This document shows, piece by piece, positions 49,131 to 59,597 of a stretch of 64,000 bases of DNA. This stretch comes from Stenotrophomonas sp. UBA2302 (GTDB lineage: Bacteria; Pseudomonadota; Gammaproteobacteria; Xanthomonadales; Xanthomonadaceae): assembly GCA_002345545.1 (NCBI GenBank), contig DDVW01000072.1, positions 28,551 through 92,550 of the forward strand, read 5' to 3'. The position numbers and the translations under genes are program-made. Numbering within the stretch: the first letter of the stretch is position 1; each line of letters begins with the position of its first letter. The notes beneath the pieces were generated by a model. That model was not told the origin of the DNA. It worked only from the letters and a program-made list of their open reading frames with translations, and ran no database searches.

Positions 49131-51011
49131 CTATGTCCCCAGCGCGCGACGGATCTCCTCCAGCGCACCCGGGTCGTCCAGTGTCGACAGATCGCCGGGG
49201 TCGCGCCGTTCGGCCAATGCCTGCAGCGAACGCCGAAGCAGCTTACCCGAACGCGTCTTGGGAAGCGCGCTGACGATATGGATCTGTGCCGGCCGTGCCA
49301 CCGCGCCCAGCGAGCCGGTCACCGCCTGCATCATTTCCGCCACCAGCACCGGCTCCTCAGCGGCGCTCGCGGCCTGCTTGAGGGTGACAAACACCAGTGG
49401 CACCTGTCCCTTCAACGCATCGTGCATGCCGATCACCGCCGCCTCGGCCACGCGCGGGTGGCTGGAGATGGCCTCCTCGATCTCGCGCGTGCCCAGCCGG
49501 TGGCCGGCGACATTGATCACGTCATCGGTGCGGCCGAGGATGAAGGTATAGCCATCCGCGTCGCGGATCGCCCAGTCCAGCGAGCTGTACAGCAACTCGT
49601 TGAAATGGCTGAAGTAGCTTTTGAGGAAGCGCGCATCGTCGTTCCACACCGTGCTCATGCAGCCCGGCGGCAGCGGTGGCTGCACCACCAGCACCCCCTT
49701 GCGCCCGGCCGGCACCTCGGCACCGGTCTGTTCGTCGACCACCTTCATCCGGTAACCGAGGTTGGGGAAGCCCGGTGAGCCGAACTTCACCGGCTTCATG
49801 TCCAGCCCCGGCAACAGGGTCAGCATCGGCCAGCCGGTCTCGGACTGCCAGTAGTTGTCGATCACCGGCTTGCGCAGCACGTCGCTGATCCACTGTGCGG
49901 TGGGCTCGTCCAGCGGCTCGCCGGCCAGGAACAGGTATTTCAGCTCGGACAGGTCGTGCCGGCGGATGAAATCCACGTCGTGCTTTTTCAGCACGCGGAT
50001 TGCCGTCGGCGAGGAAAACAGCGTGCGCACCCCGTACTGCTCGCACAGCGCCCACCAGATGCCGGCGTCGGGAGTGGTCGGCAGGCCTTCGTACAGCAGC
50101 GAGGTGCAGCCACCGATCAGCGGCCCGTACACATTGTAGGAATGCCCCACCGCCCAACCGACATCGGAGGTGGAGAACATCACCTGCCCTGGCGCGCAGT
50201 CGAACACGTTGCGCATCGACTGCGCCATCGCCACCGCATAGCCGCCGACATCACGCTGCACGCCCTTGGGTTTGCCGGTGGTGCCGGAGGTGTACAGCAG
50301 ATAGCTCGGCTCGTTGGATTCGAGCCATTCCACCGGTACCTCGACATCACCGACCTGCGCGCGCAATGCCGCGTAGTCCTCATCGCGCCCGGCGACCTTC
50401 GGCTCGGCCGCATCCAGCCCGCGCGACACAACCAGCACTTTCGGCGGCGGCGTGGTGGCCTCGGCGCAGGCCGCATCCACCATCGGCTTATAGGGAATCA
50501 CCTTGCCACCGCGCATGCCGGCATCGGCGGTGATCAGCAGCTTGGGTTGTGCATCGTCGATGCGCAGCGCCAGGTTGTGCGCGGCGAAACCGCCAAACAC
50601 CACCGAATGCACCGCACCGATGCGCGCGCAGGCCAGCATCGCGAACACCGCCTCGGCCATGTTCGGCATATAGATGACCACGCGGTCGCCACGGCCGACA
50701 TCCAGTTCCTTGAGCACCGCAGCGAAGGCATTCACTTCGCGGTACAGCTCGCGATAGGTGATCTCGCGGGTGGTATTGGTTTCGGTGGACACGGTGACCA
50801 GCGCCAGCTGTCCGGCGCGCTCGGCCAGATGCCGGTCCACCGCGTTGTAGCAGAGGTTGGTCAGGCCGCCGACGAACCAGCGCCGGAACGGCGGATTGGA
50901 GTAGTCCAGGATCTGCTGCGGCGGACGATGCCAGTAGATGGCCTTGGCCTCTTCGGCCCAGAACGCCTCCGGCTCATCGATGGAGCGGCGGTAGATCTGC
51001 TCGTACTGCAT
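49131..51011 (-). CDS. prpE: Propionyl-CoA synthetase
   Basis: The 626-aa acyl-CoA synthetase fits PrpE (E. coli 628 aa) rather than the longer acetyl-CoA synthetase. Motifs: the adenylate-forming P-loop YTSGTTGKPKGVQRDVGG, DVGWAVGHSYNVYGPL, YWQSETGWPML and the C-terminal PKTRSGKLLRR with the catalytic Lys. It activates propionate to propionyl-CoA for the methylcitrate pathway; other prp genes are not in this window. Start at 51011 (MQYEQIYRRSID); the upstream extension is not conserved. Confidence 0.93.
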   Translation of the reverse strand: MQYEQIYRRSIDEPEAFWAEEAKAIYWHRPPQQILDYSNPPFRRWFVGGLTNLCYNAVDRHLAERAGQLALVTVSTETNTTREITYRELYREVNAFAAVLKELDVGRGDRVVIYMPNMAEAVFAMLACARIGAVHSVVFGGFAAHNLALRIDDAQPKLLITADAGMRGGKVIPYKPMVDAACAEATTPPPKVLVVSRGLDAAEPKVAGRDEDYAALRAQVGDVEVPVEWLESNEPSYLLYTSGTTGKPKGVQRDVGGYAVAMAQSMRNVFDCAPGQVMFSTSDVGWAVGHSYNVYGPLIGGCTSLLYEGLPTTPDAGIWWALCEQYGVRTLFSSPTAIRVLKKHDVDFIRRHDLSELKYLFLAGEPLDEPTAQWISDVLRKPVIDNYWQSETGWPMLTLLPGLDMKPVKFGSPGFPNLGYRMKVVDEQTGAEVPAGRKGVLVVQPPLPPGCMSTVWNDDARFLKSYFSHFNELLYSSLDWAIRDADGYTFILGRTDDVINVAGHRLGTREIEEAISSHPRVAEAAVIGMHDALKGQVPLVFVTLKQAASAAEEPVLVAEMMQAVTGSLGAVARPAQIHIVSALPKTRSGKLLRRSLQALAERRDPGDLSTLDDPGALEEIRRALGT

Positions 51012-51264
51012 GACACCCTCCGGAACCTGCTGGTCTGAGCCGAGCATAGTGCGAGCGCCGGGCGCGCTCCTTCCGACATTGGTCGTAGGGGCCCGCTCGC
51101 ACACCGAACATGAACCGGGCCGGGGTCATCCGGCATGTCGACCTTGCCGCGGAGCCAAGACCAGACCTGCCAGCGTACCCGGCAGGTCGATCCGGCGATG
51201 GCGTCATTGACACCCGGCCCTGCCCTCGCCGACGCTGCCTGTCTCGCTGTCCATTGCCGTACCC

Positions 51265-52588
51265 ATGATCCGACCCGTTCTGCTTGCGATGTTGATGCTG
51301 CTTTCCGATGCCACGTTCGCCGCGCCGGCAACCGCCGGCCCCCCCTGCCGACCTGCCCGCACCACCGGCATGGCTGGCCGCGGTGGAAGCCGATTACCCC
51401 CGTCACCGGGTCGACGGGCTGTCCTCGCGGGTCTTCAGTGCGGAGCACTGGTGGACGCTCACCACTCCGCTGCTGACGGCCGAAGCCGGGTTCGTGGTCG
51501 AACCGGTCGGCCACAGCGCCGAGGGCCGCCCGCTGTGTCACGTGAGTTGGGGAAGCGGCCCGACCCGCGTCCTGCTCTGGTCGCAGATGCATGGCGATGA
51601 AAGCACCGCCAGCATGGCGCTGGCCGACCTGTTCCAGTTTCTCGGCCGGTCGCCGGCGCACCCGCTGGTCAAGCAGCTGCGCCAGCGGCTGAGCCTGCAC
51701 GTCGTGCCGATCCTCAATCCCGACGGCGCCGCCCGCTTCCAGCGTCGCAACGCGCAGGGCATCGACATCAACCGCGACGCCGCCGCGCTGGCCTCGCCCG
51801 AAGCCCGCGCGCTCAAGACGCTGCGTGACCGCCTGCAACCGGCCTTCGGCTTCAACCTGCACGACCAGCGTCCCGGTTACCGGGTCGGCGACTCCGCGCG
51901 CGGTACCGCCATCGCCCTGCTCGCCCCGCCGTTCAACGGGCCGCGCGAGGTCAATGACGTGCGTGGGCGGGCGATCGGCGTTGCGGCACTGATCCGCGCC
52001 GCGCTGGAGCCGCGCATCGGCGGCCATATCGCGCGCTGGGACGACGAGTTCAACCCGCGTGCGTTCGGCGACCTGATGCAGCAATGGGGTACCAGCACGG
52101 TGCTGATCGAGGCTGGCGGCATCGAGGGCGATCCGCAGAAGCAGAAACTGCGCGAACTGAACTTCCTCGCCCTGCTGGTGGCGCTGGATGCCATCGCCAG
52201 CGGCGACTACGCGCACGCACCACACGCGCTGTATACCGGGCTGCCGGAGAACGGCCAGGTGTGGCCCGATCTGCTGGTGCGTAGTGCCACCCTAACCAGC
52301 CCGGGCGTGGCCCCGGCCCGCGCCGATATCCTGGTGGAATTCAAGCATGCGCTCAGCGGCGAGGGCGGCCGCATCACCGATATCGGCGATCTGGGCACAC
52401 GCCCTGCCCGCACCGTGATCGATGCGCGTGATCTCTACCTCACGCCTGCCCCGGGCGGTCGTCTGGCAAACAACGCCCCGGCCCGGTTCGTCCTCAGCCG
52501 CGATCCCGAAGGTCGCCAGGTGGTGTGGTCACTGCTGGACGATCTGGACGCCAGCCAGACCGCGCCGGAACACGACGACCACCCCTGA
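51265..52588 (+). pseudogene. M14-family zinc carboxypeptidase, frameshifted at a 7-C tract
   Basis: A classic signal peptide starts at 51265 (MIRPVLLAMLMLLSDATFA) in one frame. The peptidase domain is in the next frame, reading through from 51308 (LPAPPAWLAAVEADYPRHR) to the stop at 52588. The frames meet at seven C residues (51339-51345); removing one C joins them perfectly. The enzyme has M14 metallocarboxypeptidase features: WSQMHGDESTASM (His/Glu zinc ligands), IDINRDAAALASPEA and FNLHDQRPG (third ligand). A C-terminal extension follows. It may be a real frameshift, a phase-variable locus or a sequencing error. As assembled, the exported form cannot be made. Confidence 0.8.
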
Positions 52589-52633
52589 GGCGCCGCGTAC
52601 AGGACGCCCCGGCGGGGCGTCCGCGGCCACCAC

Positions 52634-53257
52634 TCAGAACGGCGCCGGTGACAGCAGGCGCATCGGCTGCCCGGATTGCGGATGCACGAAGGCCAGCTCG
52701 CTGGCGTGCAGCGCCACGCGGGCGGCCGGAGCCGCGCCGTAGAACACATCGCCGACAATCGGATGGCCCAGGCTGGCCATATGCACCCGCAGCTGGTGGC
52801 TGCGCCCGGTGACCGGCTCCAGCGCCACGCGCGTCCGCTGCGCGACGGCATCGCGCTCGATCACCCGCCAGCGCGTCAGCGCCGGTTTGCCCAGCGCGAA
52901 GTCGACAATCTGCCGCGGCCGGTTCGGCCAGTCACAGATCAGCGGCAGCGCCACCTCGCCGGCGTCTTCCGCCAGCATCCCTTCCACCAGCGCCTCGTAG
53001 CGTTTGTCCACCTGGCGCCGCTCGAACAGCCCCGACAGTGCCGCCTGCATCGGCTTGCCGCGCGCGTACAGCATCAGGCCGGAGGTCACCTGGTCGAGCC
53101 GGTGCACGGTCAGCGCATCCGGATACACCTGTTGCAGCCGGGCGATCACGCAGTCCTGGTTCTCCGGCAGGCGCCCGGGCACGGACAGCAGGCCGGCGGG
53201 CTTCTCGGCCACCAGCAGATGCGCATCCAGGTAATGCACGGCGATATCAGCAGTCAT
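52634..53257 (-). CDS. rluA: RluA-family pseudouridine synthase
   Basis: The 207-aa protein has the RluA core: LLVAEKPAGLLSVPG and the catalytic HRLDQVTSGLML (about residues 51-62, with the Asp nucleophile in HRLD). C-terminal GRSHQLRVHMASLGHPIVGD matches the family. The short length without an S4 domain matches RluA, which modifies 23S rRNA U746 and tRNA U32 in E. coli, rather than RluC/RluD. Exact target is inferred. Confidence 0.88.
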   Translation of the reverse strand: MTADIAVHYLDAHLLVAEKPAGLLSVPGRLPENQDCVIARLQQVYPDALTVHRLDQVTSGLMLYARGKPMQAALSGLFERRQVDKRYEALVEGMLAEDAGEVALPLICDWPNRPRQIVDFALGKPALTRWRVIERDAVAQRTRVALEPVTGRSHQLRVHMASLGHPIVGDVFYGAAPAARVALHASELAFVHPQSGQPMRLLSPAPF

Positions 53258-53303
53258 GGCACTTCATCTGCGGACAATCCAGCACCGCATTTCGAATAAG
53301 ACC

Positions 53304-53338
53304 TCAAACAGAAACGGGGAAGCCGAAGCTTCCCCGTC
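53304..53338 (-). terminator. Terminator of mdh
   Basis: The stem ACGGGGAAGC / GCTTCCCCGT read on the minus strand is followed by a T-rich stretch (TTTCTGTTT), 25 bases beyond the mdh stop. Confidence 0.85.
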
Positions 53339-53362
53339 GATCACACCGTCACACGTGTGGAA

Positions 53363-54346
53363 TTACAGCAGGTCAGCGACGCCGGCGCGCTCTTCTTCCA
53401 GCTCGTTCAAGGTGATGTCGATGTACTTCTGCGAGAAGTCATCGATCGGCAGGTCCTTGATGATGGTGTACTTGCCGTTCTCGGTGGTCACCGGGAAACC
53501 GAACACCACGCCTTCCGGGATGCCGTAGGAGCCGTCGGACGGCACGCCCATGGTCACCCACTTGCCGTTGCTGCCCAGCACCCAGTCATGGATGTGGTCG
53601 ATGGCGGCATTGGCAGCCGAGGCGGCCGAGGACAGGCCACGGGCGGCGATGATGGCCGCGCCACGCTTGCCGACGGTCGGGATGAAGGTGCTGGCGTTCC
53701 ATTCCTGATCGTTGATCAGCTCGGCCACAGCGGCGCCGCCGGTGGTGGCGAAGCGGTAGTCCGGGTACATGGTCGGGCTGTGGTTGCCCCACACGGTGAA
53801 CTTCTCGAAGCTGTCCACGGTCTTGCCGGTCTTGGCGGCCAGCTGGCTCAGGGCACGGTTGTGGTCCAGGCGCAGCATCGCGGTGAAGTTCTCCGGTTTC
53901 AGGTCCGGCGCCGACTTCATCGCGATGTAGGCGTTGGTGTTGGCCGGGTTGCCGACCACCAGCACCTTCACGTCACGGCTGGCGACAGCGTTCAGGGCCT
54001 TGCCCTGCACGGTGAAGATCTTGGCATTTTCCAGCAGCAGGTCCTTGCGCTCCATGCCCGGGCCGCGCGGACGCGCACCGACCAGCAGGGCCACATCGGC
54101 GTCCTTGAAGGCCACCAGCGGATCCGCGGTGGTCACCACGCCGGCCAGCAGCGGGAACGCGCAGTCTTCCAGTTCCATGACCACGCCCTTCAGCGCGGCC
54201 TGGGCCTTTTCATTGTCGATTTCCAGCAGCTGCAGGATGACCGGCTGGTCCTTGCCGAGCATTTCGCCGGAAGCGATGCGGAACAGCAGGGCGTAACCGA
54301 TATTGCCGGCGGCACCGGTCACGGCAACACGTACAGGAGTCTTCAT
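53363..54346 (-). CDS. mdh: Malate dehydrogenase
   Basis: The 327-aa NAD-dependent enzyme oxidises malate to oxaloacetate in the TCA cycle. It has [19 protein letters not shown] at the N-terminus, [27 protein letters not shown] and the catalytic [13 protein letters not shown] (His). The length is that of the LDH-like malate dehydrogenase of xanthomonads and other proteobacteria that lack the shorter E. coli form. Its transcript ends at the hairpin just downstream. Confidence 0.97.
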   Translation of the reverse strand: MKTPVRVAVTGAAGNIGYALLFRIASGEMLGKDQPVILQLLEIDNEKAQAALKGVVMELEDCAFPLLAGVVTTADPLVAFKDADVALLVGARPRGPGMERKDLLLENAKIFTVQGKALNAVASRDVKVLVVGNPANTNAYIAMKSAPDLKPENFTAMLRLDHNRALSQLAAKTGKTVDSFEKFTVWGNHSPTMYPDYRFATTGGAAVAELINDQEWNASTFIPTVGKRGAAIIAARGLSSAASAANAAIDHIHDWVLGSNGKWVTMGVPSDGSYGIPEGVVFGFPVTTENGKYTIIKDLPIDDFSQKYIDITLNELEEERAGVADLL

Positions 54347-54421
54347 GGGGGATTTCCTCTGCTAAGAAGCGTGTGGGGTGGGAGTCTGCGCAGGTCGCCG
54401 TGGCAGGCACGACGGCCGGAT

Positions 54422-54456
54422 CAAAAACGGCCACCTGTCAAAAAGGTGGCCGTCGG
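54422..54456 (-). terminator. Terminator of ppiB
   Basis: On the minus strand, ACGGCCACCT / AGGTGGCCGT with a short loop is followed by TTTTT, just after the ppiB stop. Confidence 0.9.
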
Positions 54457-54462
54457 AAGGAA

Positions 54463-54957
54463 TCAGGCGGCGAGGATCTTGTTCCACTCGGCCACGCGGT
54501 CGGCCTTGGCGGCCAGCACGGTGTCGGCATCGCCTTCCAGGGTGATCTTGTTGATCACATCACCCATCTGCACGCTGTCGACCACGTCCATGCCTTCAAG
54601 CACCTTGCCGAACACGGTGTGCTTGCCATCAAGCCAGTCGGTCTTGATGTGGGTGATGAAGAACTGGCTGCCGTTGGTGGACGGGCCGGCATTGGCCATC
54701 GACAGCACGCCGCGGTCATGGCGGACGCCGTTGTTGGTCTCGTCCTCGAAACGGTAGCCCGGGCCACCGCGGCCGGAACCTTCCGGGCAGCCGCCCTGGA
54801 TCATGAAATCGGCGATCACGCGGTGGAAGATCAGGCCATCGTAGAAGCCGTGCTTGACCAGGTTGGCAAAGTTGGCCACGGTCAGCGGCGCCTTGTCGGC
54901 GAACAGCTCGACCTTGATGAGGCCGCGGGAAGTGTCGAAATTGGCGATCAGGGCCAT
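54463..54957 (-). CDS. ppiB: Peptidyl-prolyl cis-trans isomerase B (cyclophilin)
   Basis: The 164-aa cytoplasmic cyclophilin equals E. coli PpiB in length. It starts [19 protein letters not shown] and has the catalytic [13 protein letters not shown] (Arg near residue 43), NGSQFFIT and [14 protein letters not shown] motifs. The longer frame to 55104 has no homology and no ribosome-binding site, so the start at 54957 was chosen. Divergent from typA. Confidence 0.96.
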   Translation of the reverse strand: MALIANFDTSRGLIKVELFADKAPLTVANFANLVKHGFYDGLIFHRVIADFMIQGGCPEGSGRGGPGYRFEDETNNGVRHDRGVLSMANAGPSTNGSQFFITHIKTDWLDGKHTVFGKVLEGMDVVDSVQMGDVINKITLEGDADTVLAAKADRVAEWNKILAA

Positions 54958-55088
54958 GGGGAATCCTTGTGGAAAAGACATTTCGCTAGCCCCATAGGAT
55001 ACACCCGCACCCATGCCTGACGCTGCCCGGATTCCTCCACTTGCGCCGACCGCAGCTGAACACGCACCCGGCCCCGACAGGGGGAGTT

Positions 55089-55117
55089 TTCGCAGCGGTA
55101 CCACATACCCTTATAAT
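55089..55117 (+). promoter_or_regulatory. Probable sigma-70 promoter of typA
   Basis: A perfect TATAAT at 55112-55117 lies 17 bases after TTCGCA at 55089-55094 (four of six consensus). The transcript would start about 40 bases before the typA ATG. Confidence 0.7.
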
Positions 55118-55163
55118 ATTGGACTCTTTTCCCCATTCACGGCGCCGGCTGGCCGTCTTTCGC

Positions 55164-56993
55164 ATGTCTATCGAAAATCTTCGCAACATCGCCATCGTCG
55201 CCCACGTCGACCACGGTAAAACCACCCTGGTTGACTGCCTGCTCAAGAATTCCGAAACGCTGGCCGAGCGCACCGTGCTCGCCGAGCGCGTGATGGACAG
55301 CAACGACCAGGAAAAGGAACGCGGCATCACCATCCTGGCCAAGAACACGGCCATCAAGTGGAACGGCAACCGCATCAACATCGTCGACACCCCCGGACAC
55401 GCCGACTTCGGCGGCGAGGTGGAACGCGTGCTGTCGATGGTCGACTCGGTGCTGATCCTCGTCGATGCGATGGACGGCCCGATGCCGCAGACCCGCTTCG
55501 TCACCCAGAAGGCCTTCGCGATGGGCTTCAAGCCGATCGTCGTGGTCAACAAGGTGGACCGCCCGGGCGCACGTCCGGACTGGGTGATCGACCAGGTGTT
55601 CGACCTGTTCGACAAGCTCGGCGCCACCAATGAGCAGCTGGATTTCCCGATCGTCTACGCCTCCGGCCTGAACGGTTATGCCGGCCTGGAAGACACCGTG
55701 CGCTCGGGCGACATGACCCCGCTGTTCGAGGCGATCATGAAGTACGTGCCGGCACCGGACGTGGATCTGGACGGCCCGTTCCAGATGCGCATCAGCCAGC
55801 TGGACTACAACAATTTCGTCGGTGTGATCGGCATCGGCCGCATCCAGCGCGGCAAGGTCAAGAAGAACCAGGCCGTCACGGTGATCGACCGCACGGGCAA
55901 GAAGCGCCAGGGCAAGGTACTGCAGGTGCTGGGCTTCATGGGCCTGGAGCGCATCGAGGTCGAAGAGGCGCAGGCCGGCGACATCATCGCCATCTCCGGC
56001 ATCCAGGAGCTGACCATCTCCGATACCGTCTGCGCGCTGGACGCGCCGGAAGCGCTGCCGGCGCTGACCGTGGATGAGCCGACCATCTCGATGACCTTCC
56101 AGGTCAACAACTCGCCGTTCGCCGGCAGCAAGGACCTGTCCGGTGGCAAGTTCCTGACCAGCCGCCAGCTGAAGGAACGTCTGGATCGCGAGACCGTGCA
56201 CAACGTCGCGCTGAAGGTCGAGCAGCTGGAAGACGCCGACAAGTTCCTGGTCTCCGGCCGTGGCGAGCTGCACCTGTCGGTGCTGATCGAAACCATGCGC
56301 CGTGAAGGCTACGAGCTGGCGGTGTCGCGTCCGGAAGTGATCATCAAGGAGATCGACGGCCAGCTGATGGAGCCGATCGAGCAGCTGGTGGTCGATATCG
56401 AGGAGCAGCACCAGGGTGGCGTGATGGAGAAGCTGGGCACCCGCAAGGCGCTGCTGGAAGGCATGGAAGCCGACGGCAAGGGCCGCGTGCGCCTGGACTT
56501 CAAGATCCCGGCACGCGGCCTGATCGGCTTCCAGAACGAGTTCAAGACCCTGACCCAGGGCACCGGCCTGCTGTTCCACGTGTTCGACCACTACGGTCCG
56601 AAGGAACAGGGCGCCATCGCCAAGCGCCAGAACGGCGTGATGATCGCCAACGCACCGGGCGCCACTCCGGCCTATTCGCTGGGGCCGCTGCAGGAGCGTG
56701 GCAAGCTGTTCGCCGCCGAAGGTGACAATGTCTACGAAGGCCAGCTGATCGGCATCCACTCCAAGGACAACGACCTGACCGTCAACGCGATCAAGACCAA
56801 GCCGCTGACCAACATGCGTGCTTCGGGCAAGGACGATGCGATCCAGCTGACCCCGGCGATCAAGTTCTCGCTGGAGCAGGCCCTGGACTTCATTGACGAC
56901 GACGAGCTGGTGGAAATCACCCCGAAGGAAATCCGCCTGCGCAAGAAGTTCCTGACCGAAAGCGACCGCAAGAAGGCCTCGCGCGCCGGCTGA
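55164..56993 (+). CDS. typA: GTP-binding protein TypA/BipA
   Basis: The 609-aa ribosome-associated translational GTPase has the full G-domain set: AHVDHGKTT (P-loop), RGITI (switch I), DTPGH (switch II) and NKVDRP. EF-G-like domains III and V and a BipA-specific C-terminus follow. It aids 50S assembly and growth at low temperature or under stress. The start at 55164 matches the family N-terminus [15 protein letters not shown] good promoter lies upstream. Confidence 0.97.
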   Translation: MSIENLRNIAIVAHVDHGKTTLVDCLLKNSETLAERTVLAERVMDSNDQEKERGITILAKNTAIKWNGNRINIVDTPGHADFGGEVERVLSMVDSVLILVDAMDGPMPQTRFVTQKAFAMGFKPIVVVNKVDRPGARPDWVIDQVFDLFDKLGATNEQLDFPIVYASGLNGYAGLEDTVRSGDMTPLFEAIMKYVPAPDVDLDGPFQMRISQLDYNNFVGVIGIGRIQRGKVKKNQAVTVIDRTGKKRQGKVLQVLGFMGLERIEVEEAQAGDIIAISGIQELTISDTVCALDAPEALPALTVDEPTISMTFQVNNSPFAGSKDLSGGKFLTSRQLKERLDRETVHNVALKVEQLEDADKFLVSGRGELHLSVLIETMRREGYELAVSRPEVIIKEIDGQLMEPIEQLVVDIEEQHQGGVMEKLGTRKALLEGMEADGKGRVRLDFKIPARGLIGFQNEFKTLTQGTGLLFHVFDHYGPKEQGAIAKRQNGVMIANAPGATPAYSLGPLQERGKLFAAEGDNVYEGQLIGIHSKDNDLTVNAIKTKPLTNMRASGKDDAIQLTPAIKFSLEQALDFIDDDELVEITPKEIRLRKKFLTESDRKKASRAG

Positions 56994-57000
56994 TGCGCCG

Positions 57001-57474
57001 GTGAGCGGAAAGTCGCCCTACAACCCGGATCCGCATGCGCATCCGGGTCTGGCAGCCATCGCGCTGCTGGAAGCGGGAAAGGCCTTCGCGGCCTTTCTCG
57101 CCGCGGCCGGCCTGGAGATCTCCGGACCCGGTCCGCTGCGCAACCTGATCGACAGCCTGATCCGCCACGTGGGTGGCGACCCCGGGCACGGCGCGTTCTC
57201 CTCGCTGCTGGGCCTGATCACTCCCGATACCGTCCATCTCGCCGCCGCCATTCTTGCGGCCTACGGCCTGCTGCGCGCGATCGAAGCGTGGGGCCTGTGG
57301 CGCGCCCGCGCCTGGGCCTCATGGCTGGGCTGCATTTCCGCGGCGCTGTACCTGCCGCTGGACGTCTACGCCATCTTCAGGCATCCCGGCTGGGCTGCAT
57401 GGCTGCTGCTGGCGGTCAACCTGCTGGTGGTGTGGGTGCTGGCGCGCGACCTTCGCAGGCGACGCCAGCACTGA
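57001..57474 (+). CDS. DUF2127 membrane protein
   Basis: The 157-aa protein has four hydrophobic segments and matches DUF2127, with the early GLAAIALLEAGKAFAAF motif and the C-terminal LPLDVYAIFRHPGWAAW region. Start is GTG at 57001, seven bases after typA, so it may be cotranscribed. Function unknown. The C-terminus is very basic (RDLRRRRQH). Confidence 0.85.
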   Translation: MSGKSPYNPDPHAHPGLAAIALLEAGKAFAAFLAAAGLEISGPGPLRNLIDSLIRHVGGDPGHGAFSSLLGLITPDTVHLAAAILAAYGLLRAIEAWGLWRARAWASWLGCISAALYLPLDVYAIFRHPGWAAWLLLAVNLLVVWVLARDLRRRRQH

Positions 57475-57531
57475 TCCACCGCAGCCCTGTGCTGCCCGTA
57501 CCGATCCCCGGCCACGGCATCACGCCGCGGA

Positions 57532-58905
57532 TCAGGCGCCCTGCTTGCGCACGATCGCCATCGCGATCTCCAGCGACTGCTCGTAGTTCAGCCGCGGATC
57601 CACCGGCGAGCGGTAGGCACGCTCCAGATCCCGCTCGGTCAGTTCGCGCGCACCACCGGTGCATTCGGTCACATCCTCGCCGGTCAGCTCCAGATGCACG
57701 CCTCCCAGGCGGGTACCGGCGGCCGCGTGCAGATCGAAGGACAGCTCCACTTCGCTGCGGATGTTGGCAAAGCGCCGGGTCTTGTAGCCGTTGCTGGTGC
57801 TTTCGGTATTGCCGTGCATCGCATCGCAGACCCACAGCACCCGCCGCCCGTCGCGCTTCACTGCCTCCAGTAGGGGCGGCAGTTTCTCCGTGATCTGCGC
57901 CGCGCCCATGCGATGGATGAAACTCAGCCGGCCCGGCTCGTCATCCGGATTGAGCACATCGATCAGCCGCAACAGCTGGTCCGGCTGCACCGATGGCCCG
58001 ACCTTGATCGCGATGGGATTGCGGACCCCACGCAGGTATTCCACGTGCGCGCCATCCAGCGCCGCAGTCCGCATGCCGATCCACGGGTAGTGCGTGCTCA
58101 GGTTGAAATAGCCCTGCTGGCGCGGCACCTGCCGGGTCAGCGCTTCCTCGTACGGCAGCAACAGCGCCTCGTGCGAAGTGTAGAAGTCCACCCGGTTGAG
58201 GTTGTGCACCCGCGAACCGGACAGCGTCTCCATGAAACGCACCGCATCGCCGATCGAGCCCACCATCTTCTGGTACTCGGCCGCCAGCGGCGAGCAGCCG
58301 ACCCAGCCCAGGTTCCAGTACTCGGGATGGTGCAGATCGGCGAATCCGCCATCGATCAGCGCCCGCACGAAGTTCATCGTCATCGCCGAGCGGGAGTGTG
58401 CGGCGATCATCCGCTGCGGATCGGGGACACGTGCGGCCCCGGTGAACTCCGGCGCGTTGATCACATCACCGCGATAACTCGGCAGGGTCACGCCATCACG
58501 GGTCTCGGTATCGGCCGAACGCGGCTTGGCGTACTGACCGGCGAAGCGGCCGACGCGGATCACCGGCTTGCGCAGCCCGTGCACCAGCACCAGGCTCATC
58601 TGCAACAGCACCTTGAGCCGGTTGGAAATCGTCGCGGACTCGCAATCGGCAAAATTCTCCGCACAGTCGCCGCCCTGCAGCAGGAAGCGCTTGCCCTCCT
58701 GGGCCTCGGCCAGCTGCTGCTTGAGCGCGAAGATTTCCCATGAGGTGACCAGCGGCGGCAACTGCCGCAATTCAGCCAGTGCCGATTCCAGCGCGACAGG
58801 GTCCGGGTAGACCGGCATCTGCAAGGCCGGCTTGTCGCGCCAGCTGATCGGCGTCCAACTGGAGTCCGGAGCGGTAGAGACGGATGGAGTCGCAGACAGG
58901 TTCAT
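57532..58905 (-). CDS. aroG: Class II DAHP synthase
   Basis: The 457-aa protein is a type II 3-deoxy-7-phosphoheptulonate synthase (plant/Mycobacterium type), the first step of aromatic amino acid synthesis. Key features are LQGGDCAENFADC near the N-terminus, VGRFAGQYAKPRS, DFYTSHEALLLPYE and the metal-ligand regions CDAMHGNT and GGVHLELTGEDVTEC. No chorismate mutase domain is fused. Many xanthomonads use this class. Confidence 0.94.
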   Translation of the reverse strand: MNLSATPSVSTAPDSSWTPISWRDKPALQMPVYPDPVALESALAELRQLPPLVTSWEIFALKQQLAEAQEGKRFLLQGGDCAENFADCESATISNRLKVLLQMSLVLVHGLRKPVIRVGRFAGQYAKPRSADTETRDGVTLPSYRGDVINAPEFTGAARVPDPQRMIAAHSRSAMTMNFVRALIDGGFADLHHPEYWNLGWVGCSPLAAEYQKMVGSIGDAVRFMETLSGSRVHNLNRVDFYTSHEALLLPYEEALTRQVPRQQGYFNLSTHYPWIGMRTAALDGAHVEYLRGVRNPIAIKVGPSVQPDQLLRLIDVLNPDDEPGRLSFIHRMGAAQITEKLPPLLEAVKRDGRRVLWVCDAMHGNTESTSNGYKTRRFANIRSEVELSFDLHAAAGTRLGGVHLELTGEDVTECTGGARELTERDLERAYRSPVDPRLNYEQSLEIAMAIVRKQGA

Positions 58906-58945
58906 GCCATCACCAGCAATTCAAACAGGAAAAATCAGTGGAAGG

Positions 58946-59452
58946 TCAGCGCGAAGTGCGCCGGAAGCCGGCATACAGCGCCCACAGCGCCAGCAGCACG
59001 AACCACACAAGGCTCCACATCGGCATGCTCAGCCCGAGAAACTGCCAGTCGATGTTGCCGCAGTCGCCGGTGCCGGTGAGCACGGTGCGGAATACCTCGA
59101 ACGGCCCCATCGTCTCGCTCAGGAAGCTCAACGGCGGCCCACAGCTGCTGCCCATATCCTTCGGCAACATCTGCACGTAGACGTGGCGCCCGGCGATGCC
59201 GGCGCCCACGGCGGCGGCAACCAGGCCCAATACGCCGTAGCTCGCCCGCGCCCCCCGGGCCAGCGGGCCATGCAACGCCCCCAGCAGGAAGACGATGCCC
59301 AGCGCTGCGAACGCGATGCGCTGATAGATGCACAGCGGGCACGGCTCCAGGCCCATTTTCAGCTGGGTGAAAACGGCAAAGCCCAGCAAGCCGGCACAGA
59401 CGAGGAAGCCAAGCAGGAACTGGAGTCGGAAATTCCAACGCAACGGATTCAT
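58946..59452 (-). CDS. dsbB: Disulfide bond formation protein DsbB
   Basis: The 168-aa inner-membrane protein has four transmembrane helices and the two periplasmic Cys pairs of DsbB: CPLCIYQRIAF near residues 39-49 and a second pair in the loop (SSCGPPL and GTGDCGN). It reoxidises DsbA and passes electrons to quinone. The start MNPLRWNF was chosen over an upstream ATG. Located between the DAHP synthase gene and rplQ. Confidence 0.93.
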   Translation of the reverse strand: MNPLRWNFRLQFLLGFLVCAGLLGFAVFTQLKMGLEPCPLCIYQRIAFAALGIVFLLGALHGPLARGARASYGVLGLVAAAVGAGIAGRHVYVQMLPKDMGSSCGPPLSFLSETMGPFEVFRTVLTGTGDCGNIDWQFLGLSMPMWSLVWFVLLALWALYAGFRRTSR

Positions 59453-59535
59453 TCGGCGGGACCTGTTCAAACAAGCCCGCAAGAGTAGCAGGCCTTACCG
59501 GCTGCCACACCCGCAGCACAGATGCCGATCACGCA

Positions 59536-59566
59536 TAAGCAAGAAGCCCGGCACAGGCCGGGCTTC
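59536..59566 (-). terminator. Terminator of the ribosomal alpha operon
   Basis: On the minus strand GAAGCCCGGC / GCCGGGCTTC is followed by TTGCTT, about 35 bases after the rplQ stop. Confidence 0.75.
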
Positions 59567-59597
59567 CGCAGGATCCATCCGTTGATGGATGTGCCGA

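Noticed and set aside
55137..56759. 540-aa minus-strand open frame inside typA
   Set aside because: Antisense shadow of a highly conserved GTPase gene.
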